From NCBI GenBank assembly GCA_017558545.1, contig JAFYUG010000323.1, forward strand, positions 1 through 6,786: a DNA stretch of 6,786 nt. The letters are read 5' to 3'. Position 1 is the first letter of the stretch. Each line of letters begins with the position of its first letter. The notes under the pieces were generated by a model. That model did not search any database. It was not told the DNA's origin and worked only from the letters and a program-made list of their open reading frames with translations. The translations under genes were made by a program, and so were the position numbers. Shown one piece after another: positions 1 through 4,281 of the stretch. The DNA comes from Oscillospiraceae bacterium. Its GTDB lineage: Bacteria > Bacillota > Clostridia > Oscillospirales > Oscillospiraceae.

Positions 1-50
1 CCCTCTCAGTCATTTGCTTCGCAAATGCCAGCCCCCCCAGAGGTGGGAGC
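1..50. repeat. Partial palindromic intergenic repeat at the window edge
   Basis: Two adjacent hairpins are visible. The first is CATTTGC (11-17), loop TTC, GCAAATG (21-27), a perfect 7-bp stem. The second is a C-rich/G-rich hairpin pairing about 33-38 with 42-47 around loop AGA, flanked by GC (31-32) and GC (49-50), with one mismatch and a bulged A. The words CTCTCAGT before the first hairpin and CCCAGAGG in the second resemble a short dispersed repeat family I remember from gut Clostridia genomes; that identification is from memory. No ORF is present. The element may continue beyond position 1. Confidence 0.6.
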
Positions 51-61
51 CTTTAATTATG

Positions 62-93
62 AAGAACCACCGCTTAGGCGGTGGTTCTTTTAT
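62..93. terminator. Rho-independent terminator hairpin ending the tup operon (possibly bidirectional)
   Basis: A perfect 12-bp stem pairs 62-73 (AAGAACCACCGC) with 78-89, around a TTAG loop. Read on the plus strand it is followed by TTTATT. Read on the minus strand it begins immediately after the tupC stop codon and is followed by CATAATT, a weaker U-tract. It therefore probably ends the tupABC transcript and may also stop plus-strand transcripts entering from the left. Confidence 0.8.
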
Positions 94-743
94 TCATAAA
101 ACTTCAAAAACTCTTTGGTTTCTTCCATTTCGGGGGCATTGAGCAGCTTTTCGGCGTCGCCCCATTCAAGCAATTGGCCTTGGCTTAAAAACATCACCTT
201 ATGGGCAACGCGCCTTGCCTGAGCAAGGGAGTGGGTGACCCACAGGGCGCAGGCGCCGTTTTCCCGGCAATAATCCATAATGAGCTTTTCGCTCAGCGCC
301 GTGGACTCCATATCCAGGGAGGCAGTGGGCTCATCGAGGATAATAAGCTCATGTTCTTCCATAAGCACGCGGCCGAGAGCCATTCTTGCGGTTTCGCCGC
401 CGGAGAGCTTTTTGGCGGAGGCGGAGGCAAGATGGTCAATGCCCAGCTTTTTCAGCATTTCCATGGCCTTGCTCTTTTCCCTGCCGCCGAGGCAGAGGTT
501 GCCCAGAGCGCTCATGCGGAAGGCATAGCTTTTTTGGGGCATATAGCCTATGGCAGGTCTTTTTTCAAAGGCCTTGATGCCGCTATCTGTGGGAATTGCC
601 CCTGCGGCAATGCGGGCGAGGGTGCTTTTTCCGCTGCCGTTGGAGCCTATAATCGCCCAAATTTCACCCTTTTCAAGGCTGCAGCCGGGAAAATCCAGCA
701 CACGGCGACCTTCAAAGGTCTTGGTGAAAGCATTCAGCTTCAT
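90..743 (-). CDS. tupC: Tungstate ABC transporter ATP-binding protein TupC
   Basis: This 217-aa ABC ATPase would power tungstate import on the cytoplasmic face of the membrane. All nucleotide-binding motifs are intact: Walker A GSNGSGKST (33-41), Q-loop Gln70, signature LSGGE (113-117), Walker B LIILDEP (133-139), D-loop ASLD (141-144) and the switch His171. It is a short, single-domain ATPase without the C-terminal regulatory extension found in many ModC proteins, as is usual for TupC. The ATG start is preceded by AAGGAGG (752-758) with an 8-nt spacer and overlaps the tupB stop in an ATGA arrangement, so the two are translationally coupled. The ATPase motifs are certain; the tungstate assignment rests on TupB and TupA next door. 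Confidence 0.88.
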   Translation of the reverse strand: MKLNAFTKTFEGRRVLDFPGCSLEKGEIWAIIGSNGSGKSTLARIAAGAIPTDSGIKAFEKRPAIGYMPQKSYAFRMSALGNLCLGGREKSKAMEMLKKLGIDHLASASAKKLSGGETARMALGRVLMEEHELIILDEPTASLDMESTALSEKLIMDYCRENGACALWVTHSLAQARRVAHKVMFLSQGQLLEWGDAEKLLNAPEMEETKEFLKFYE

Positions 744-1426
744 CGGCTCAGCCTCCTTTGCACAAGGGATATGACTATATTAACCACAAGGGAAATAGTC
801 ATGAGAATAATGCCCAGGGCTATGCCAAGGGAGAAGTTGCCGCGGTTAGTATACTGCATAATGGCCGTGGTCATAACATTGGTCTTCCATGCGATAGCGC
901 CGCCAACCATGCTGACCGCGCCCACCTCCGCAATGGCGCGGGCGAAGGCCAGAAGATAGGTGGAGAAAATATGGTAAACGCTCTCGTTCATCAAGAGGAT
1001 GTAGCGGCGCACTCTGCCAAGGCCAAGGCCAAGGGCAGTTTCGCGCAGATCCTCGGAAATTCCCGAGACAAAGCTTTCCATATTGCCTATGACTATGGGG
1101 GTGATGAGCACCACCTGAGCCACTATCATCAGCGTGACGGTGAAGAGGAGCTTCATTTTGCCAAAAGGCCCAACGCCGGAGAAGAGCATATAGAAAATAA
1201 GGCCGCAGACAACGGGGGGCATACCCATAAGGGTGCGGTTAATAACCACCAAAGCGCCCCTGCCGGGAAAGCGGGCAGAGCCCAGCCAAACACCCAAAGG
1301 CACGCCGATTATAAGGGCAAGAAGAGAGCTTGATAGGCAAAGACGAGCCGTTGTGCCAAGAATGTTCATTAGCTCGGGGTCGGCAGAAAGTATTAAATTT
1401 ATGGCCTTCATAATGGCTGAGGACAC
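740..1426 (-). CDS. tupB: Tungstate ABC transporter permease TupB (GTG start)
   Basis: This 228-aa membrane protein forms the tungstate channel. Hydrophobic segments lie at about 22-50, 60-83, 92-115, 150-175 and 198-222. The cytoplasmic coupling (EAA-type) loop runs at about 128-147, with LRETALGLGLGRVRRY, and would dock on TupC. The stretch RTLMGMPPVVCGL (64-76) is typical of TupB-type permeases as I remember them. The start chosen is GTG at 1424-1426 because AGGAGG (1435-1440) sits 8 nt upstream; the next ATG is five codons in and too far from that site. The gene overlaps tupC by 4 nt and has its own promoter, so it can be transcribed apart from tupA. A molybdate- or sulfate-type permease is less likely, given the adjacent TTTS-bearing binding protein. 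Confidence 0.87.
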   Translation of the reverse strand: MSSAIMKAINLILSADPELMNILGTTARLCLSSSLLALIIGVPLGVWLGSARFPGRGALVVINRTLMGMPPVVCGLIFYMLFSGVGPFGKMKLLFTVTLMIVAQVVLITPIVIGNMESFVSGISEDLRETALGLGLGRVRRYILLMNESVYHIFSTYLLAFARAIAEVGAVSMVGGAIAWKTNVMTTAIMQYTNRGNFSLGIALGIILMTISLVVNIVISLVQRRLSR

Positions 1427-1458
1427 CTATGCTCCCTCCTTTCGGTTTTGTGAATGGT

Positions 1459-1488
1459 ATTATATCACAGATAATAAGCGCCGCGCAA
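1459..1488 (-). promoter_or_regulatory. Internal sigma-A promoter for tupBC with extended -10
   Basis: On the minus strand a perfect TATAAT (1459-1464) is preceded by TGA, giving the extended -10 form TGnTATAAT. A weak -35, TTGCGC (1483-1488), lies 18 bp upstream. Transcription would start near 1452, leaving a leader of about 26 nt with the tupB ribosome binding site. The -35 lies inside the hairpin at 1481-1512 and inside a copy of the 16-nt motif TTGYGCGGCGYTTAYT, so a regulator binding there would occlude it (inference). Confidence 0.65.
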
Positions 1489-1512
1489 GCCAACTGCTGT
1501 TGACCTGCGCGG
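1473..1512. repeat. Palindrome overlapping the tupB promoter, related to the neighbouring element ends
   Basis: CCGCGCA (1481-1487) pairs with TGCGCGG (1506-1512). After a 3x3 internal loop, CAAC (1491-1494) pairs with GTTG (1499-1502) around loop TGCT. The outer part, 1473-1488 read on the minus strand, is TTGCGCGGCGCTTATT, which matches the ends of the 163-bp inverted-repeat element next door at nearly every position. It could be an operator or a decayed short copy of the element. Confidence 0.5.
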
Positions 1513-1513
1513 T

Positions 1514-1676
1514 AAGTAAACGCCGCACAATTCGACGAGGGCAGAAAGCGAGAGATTTTTTCTCGCAAAAAGGCGCGTTTTCGCAGATATACTTTGTGTA
1601 TTTCAAGAAAACAGCAACGCATTTGCGGGGAAAAAGATCCGCTTTATGCCGAAGTCGGATTGTGCGGCGCTTACTT
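1514..1676. repeat. 163-bp inverted-repeat element between tupA and tupB (MITE-like or structured RNA)
   Basis: The arms 1514-1536 and 1654-1676 are 23-bp inverted repeats with two mismatches, each bearing TTGTGCGGCG(T/C)TTACTT. The interior holds smaller hairpins: GCGAGA (1548-1553) with TCTCGC (1561-1566), and a short ATAC/GTAT hairpin near 1587-1600. There is no credible ORF and no obvious target-site duplication at the ends. It begins 9 bp after the tupA stop codon and fills most of the 259-bp gap to tupB. The two imperfect pairs give one wobble and one mismatch on either strand, so pairing does not reveal which strand, if any, acts as RNA. Possible readings are a small non-autonomous mobile repeat, a processing or attenuation structure between tupA and tupBC, or paired regulator sites. 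Confidence 0.6.
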
Positions 1677-1685
1677 TTAAAAAAC

Positions 1686-2756
1686 TTAGTCCATGATGCC
1701 GCCGTGGGCGCGGAAGGTGAGGAAGGTGGCCTTATCGGAGAGGATGTAGCCGCCCATTTCCTCAGCCATGGTCAGGCAAACGCCCATACCTGCGTTGGAG
1801 TAGTTATACCATGCGGTGTAGTTGGCAACGCTGTCGCTTTCGGTGGTGATGCCAAGGTCTTCGGGCCAGAGGGAGATTTCCTTGGTGTGGGTGCCGGAAG
1901 CATCGCCGCGGGAAACGAAGGTGTACTGGCCTTCTGCGATGGCTGCGAAAGCGTCCTTAACGCTGGCGCACTCAGCAACACCTGCGGGGTCAGCGGAGGG
2001 GCCGCAGAGAACATAGAAGTTATAGATGAAGCTCAGTCTCTCAGCTTCCTGACCTTCCAGAACATAGGAGAAGCCTGCCTCAACGAAAGCGGTTTCCTGG
2101 CTCTTGGAGTGGACGAAGATAAGGTCGGCATTGCCCATCTTGGCGTTAGCAATGCTCTTGCCGGTGCCTGCGGAGTAAACTTCTACCTCGTAGCCGTAGG
2201 TCTCCTCGAAGATGGGGAGGAGGTAGCCCAGAAGGCCGGAGTCATTTACGGAGGTGGTGGTGGAAAGGCGGATGAGCTTGGTTTCCTCGGTGGCGGCGGG
2301 GATTTCTGCTACGGAGGCAGCACCGTCTTCAAGGACGTAGAAGAGGTATTCGCCATACTGATCGAAGCCGAAGTTGCCGGCGAGAGCCTTGGCCTCTTCG
2401 GAGATAAGCCAGTTGATGAGGGCAGCAGCGCCTACGGAGTTGATGGCTACGCCTTCCACAGCATTGCCGTCAGCATCAACGAAGGGGGCTTCGGGGTTAA
2501 CAGCCAGCAGAGAATAGGTGTTGATCATGCTGTTATCCTGCTCATAGAGGATGGAAAGATCAACATGGGGAACTTCGGGCACAGCAGGCTCAGCGGGAGC
2601 GGCGGGCTCAGCGGGCTCAGCAGGCTCAGCGGGAGCGGCGGGCTGGGCGGGAGCAGCAGGCTCAGCGGGAGCGGCGGGCTGGGCGGTCTGGCCGCAGCCG
2701 ACCATAAGACCCATTACCATGATAAGGGCAAGAATAAGGGACAGTGCTTTTTTCAT
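1686..2756 (-). CDS. tupA: Tungstate-binding lipoprotein TupA, apparently circularly permuted
   Basis: This is a 356-aa extracellular oxyanion-binding lipoprotein that would deliver tungstate to TupB. Residues 1-20 form a lipoprotein signal peptide with acceptor Cys21 (MVGC). Residues 22-63 are a Pro/Ala/Glu linker. The oxyanion-binding TTTS motif is at 166-169, followed by the usual TupA course: SAGTGKSIANAKMGNADL (195-212), SRGDASGTHTKE (282-293) and MAEEMGGYILSDKATFL (330-346). The oddity is the order. Residues 64-146 (DLSILYEQDNSMINTYSLL, then VGAAALINWLISEEAKAL, then YLFYV) correspond to what I remember as the C-terminal end of ordinary TupA, yet here they precede TTTS. The protein ends at HGGIMD, where that segment would normally start. 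Ordinary TupA is about 270-290 aa; the linker and rejoining loop explain the extra length. The ATG has AAGGAGG (2765-2771) 8 nt upstream. Family assignment is strong; the permutation rests on remembered homologues. Confidence 0.85.
   Translation of the reverse strand: MKKALSLILALIMVMGLMVGCGQTAQPAAPAEPAAPAQPAAPAEPAEPAEPAAPAEPAVPEVPHVDLSILYEQDNSMINTYSLLAVNPEAPFVDADGNAVEGVAINSVGAAALINWLISEEAKALAGNFGFDQYGEYLFYVLEDGAASVAEIPAATEETKLIRLSTTTSVNDSGLLGYLLPIFEETYGYEVEVYSAGTGKSIANAKMGNADLIFVHSKSQETAFVEAGFSYVLEGQEAERLSFIYNFYVLCGPSADPAGVAECASVKDAFAAIAEGQYTFVSRGDASGTHTKEISLWPEDLGITTESDSVANYTAWYNYSNAGMGVCLTMAEEMGGYILSDKATFLTFRAHGGIMD
2583..2690. repeat. 36-bp tandem repeat, three copies, encoding the TupA linker
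   Basis: A 26-nt core recurs identically at 2583-2608, 2619-2644 and 2655-2680, an exact 36-bp period. In protein this is a 12-residue unit: QTAQPAAPAEPA, APAQPAAPAEPA, EPAEPAAPAEPA (residues 23-58). It lies directly after the lipidated cysteine and makes a flexible tether between membrane and binding domain. Identical cores point to recent slippage or unequal exchange, so copy number may vary between strains. Confidence 0.9.
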
Positions 2757-2904
2757 TTTCTTTTCCTCCTTGGAAATTTGCTTTTAAAACGCGAAAAGCC
2801 TCCTTCCGTCCCGGCTGCAAATGGGTATAGTTATCCCATTGGCCGCAGATGGAAAGAGGCTCGTCAACCTTCTTCACCTGAGGGGTGAATTCAGTTTTAT
2901 TTAC
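2757..2904 (-). promoter_or_regulatory. Structured 5' leader of tupA, candidate riboswitch or attenuator
   Basis: The predicted transcript has about 148 nt before the tupA ATG. Reading 5' to 3' on the minus strand there is first a hairpin TTCACC/GGTGAA (2884-2889 with 2873-2878). Next is an 11-bp stem pairing 2851-2861 with 2797-2807. It encloses CTGC/GCAG (2845-2848 with 2815-2818) and AATGGG/CCCATT (2835-2840 with 2820-2825). Last is a hairpin GCTTTT/AAAAGC (2794-2799 with 2780-2785) that shares 3 nt with the 11-bp stem and so competes with it. One stem pair is G-U on the minus strand but C-A on the plus strand, which favours function as minus-strand RNA. I did not recognise the conserved core of the Moco riboswitch or any other class by eye. 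Confidence 0.55.
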
Positions 2905-2910
2905 TCCATG

Positions 2911-2939
2911 AGTATACACCCGGAAAAAAATTAATGCAA
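2911..2939 (-). promoter_or_regulatory. Sigma-A promoter of tupA
   Basis: On the minus strand, TTGCAT (2934-2939) and TATACT (2911-2916) are separated by exactly 17 bp. The start would fall near 2904. It fires away from the moeA promoter; the two -35 hexamers are 19 bp apart. Confidence 0.75.
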
Positions 2940-2965
2940 GAGCAAATTTTCCATAGCCTTGCATT
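2933..2965. promoter_or_regulatory. Mirror-symmetric core of the divergent promoters, candidate operator
   Basis: AATGCAAG (2933-2940) and CTTGCATT (2958-2965) form a perfect 8-bp inverted repeat separated by 17 bp, and each half contains the -35 hexamer of one of the two divergent promoters. A dimeric regulator binding both halves, or a protein between them, could control tungstate uptake and cofactor loading together. No regulator gene lies in the window, so this is inference from symmetry. Confidence 0.45.
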
Positions 2966-2987
2966 TTGGAAATAAAGCTCCTATAAT
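2959..2987 (+). promoter_or_regulatory. Sigma-A promoter of the moeA operon
   Basis: TTGCAT (2959-2964), a 17-bp spacer and a perfect TATAAT (2982-2987). Transcription would start near 2994, giving a leader of about 56 nt. This rules out the in-frame ATG at 2993 as the translation start. The leader contains a short inverted repeat GTTTTG/CAAAAC (3011-3016 with 3026-3031) just ahead of the ribosome binding site. Confidence 0.8.
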
Positions 2988-3049
2988 GTAGAATGATGAG
3001 GTATGCCATAGTTTTGACATATTTACAAAACGTAGAAGGAGGGAAAGCC

Positions 3050-4279
3050 ATGCTTACTGTTCTCACCCCCCATGAGGCATTGAGCCTTATAAAAGAAAAA
3101 ATTGCTCCCCTGCCCCGAATGGAGGAAGTGAGCCTCGGACATGCTTCAGGCCGCGTTTTGGGCAAGGACATAAAGGCAACGGAATATGTTCCCGGCTTTG
3201 ACCGCTCCACCGTTGACGGCTACGCCCTGAAAGCCTCCGACAGCTTCGGCTGCTCCGAGGCCATCCCCGCTCTTTTGATGAAAACCGCCGCCGTTGCCAT
3301 GGGCGAGAGCGCGGACTTCACTCTCAGCGAGGGCTGCTGCGCCTATGTTCCCACGGGCGGAGCTCTGCCCAAGGGGGCTGACGCCGTTGCCATGATAGAA
3401 TATTGCGAAGATTTCGGCTGCGGAGAAATTGGCCTCAGTAAGGCCGTTGCCCCCGGAGAGAACATCATCTTCAAAGGGGACGATGTTTATCCCGGCAAGC
3501 TCATTATGAAAAAGGGCAGGCGTTTGCAAAGCCGCGACATTGGCTCTCTTGCCGCCATGGGTGTTGTTGCTTTGAATGTTGCCCGCCGCCCCATAGTTGG
3601 CATTATCTCCACGGGAGATGAACTGGTTGCCCCCACCGAAGTTCCAAAGGATGGTCAGGTCAGAGATATAAACTCCCCCATGCTGGAGGCCTTGGTGCAG
3701 GAGTTTGGAGCAGAAAGCCGCCTTTACGGCATAGTTCGGGACGAAGAAGCCCTTTTGGCCGAGGTCTTGGACAAGGCTTTAGCAGAATGCGACTGCGTTT
3801 TGATTTCCGGCGGCAGCAGCGTTGGCACCAAGGATGCCACAGGCCGCATTATTGAAAGTCGGGGCGAAATGCTCTTCCACGGCATAGCCATGAAGCCCGG
3901 CAAGCCCACCATTATGGGCATGGCCAAGGGCAAGCCCATATTCGGCCTTCCCGGCCACCCAGGCGCCGCATGGTTTGTAAGCCGCATTTTTGTCCGCTGC
4001 GCCATAGAAAAGCTCATGGGCAGAGAGTCTGCGCCCATCACCCTTCCCGCCATCCTCACCGAGTCCGTAAGCGCAAACCATGGCCGCGCCCAGTATGGCG
4101 GCGTAAGCCTTTTCATGAAAGATGGCGCATGGCAGGCCAGTCCCATTCGCTCCAAGTCCGGCCTTATTAGCTCCCTCTGCGCCGCAGACGGATTTTTCTG
4201 CATCCCCCGAGACAAGGAGGGCTGCGCCGCCGGTGAAACGGTGGAGGTCACCCTTTATTCAACTTATCAGGAGATATAA
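3050..4279 (+). CDS. moeA: Molybdopterin molybdenumtransferase MoeA (stand-alone copy)
   Basis: This 409-aa cytoplasmic enzyme would insert molybdate or tungstate into adenylylated molybdopterin, the last common step of metal-cofactor synthesis. Family motifs appear in order: DRSTVDGYALK (51-61, equivalent of the DNSAMDGYA motif), PTGGALPKGADAVAMIE (101-117), GENIIFKGDD (136-145), the MoCF-domain STGDELV (187-193), RDINSPML (205-212), SGGSSVGTKDAT (253-264), HGIAMKPGKPT (277-287) and GLPGHPGAA (299-307). The C-terminal beta-barrel domain follows from about 335. Length is typical. The start at 3050 is chosen for AAGGAGG (3036-3042) 7 nt upstream; an in-frame ATG at 2993 coincides with the predicted transcription start. 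It is first in an operon with a second, longer MoeA and is divergent from tupA, which suggests a role in tungsten cofactor. The active-site Asp and Glu positions I can align are present. Confidence 0.93.
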   Translation: MLTVLTPHEALSLIKEKIAPLPRMEEVSLGHASGRVLGKDIKATEYVPGFDRSTVDGYALKASDSFGCSEAIPALLMKTAAVAMGESADFTLSEGCCAYVPTGGALPKGADAVAMIEYCEDFGCGEIGLSKAVAPGENIIFKGDDVYPGKLIMKKGRRLQSRDIGSLAAMGVVALNVARRPIVGIISTGDELVAPTEVPKDGQVRDINSPMLEALVQEFGAESRLYGIVRDEEALLAEVLDKALAECDCVLISGGSSVGTKDATGRIIESRGEMLFHGIAMKPGKPTIMGMAKGKPIFGLPGHPGAAWFVSRIFVRCAIEKLMGRESAPITLPAILTESVSANHGRAQYGGVSLFMKDGAWQASPIRSKSGLISSLCAADGFFCIPRDKEGCAAGETVEVTLYSTYQEI

Positions 4280-4281
4280 AA

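Noticed and set aside
1239..1622. 127-aa minus-strand frame across the tupA-tupB gap
   Set aside because: Out of frame with tupB, covers the promoter and the inverted-repeat element, and lacks a ribosome binding site.
1233..2888. 551-aa plus-strand open frame
   Set aside because: It lies antisense to tupA and the start of tupB, crosses the non-coding element and the leader, is Gly/Ser-rich low complexity, and has no ribosome binding site; it is a shadow of the tup genes.
2757..2904. Moco riboswitch call for the tupA leader
   Set aside because: Gene context fits and a few words recall the family, but I could not align the conserved core by eye, so only a generic structured leader is reported.
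3014..3019. Perfect TTGACA -35 hexamer near moeA
   Set aside because: No -10 at a usable distance; the bases about 17 bp downstream are the ribosome binding site. The promoter at 2959-2987 is far better.
2993..3049. Upstream in-frame ATG for the first moeA
   Set aside because: It coincides with the predicted transcription start of a strong promoter and lacks a ribosome binding site; the ATG at 3050 has AAGGAGG at 7 nt.
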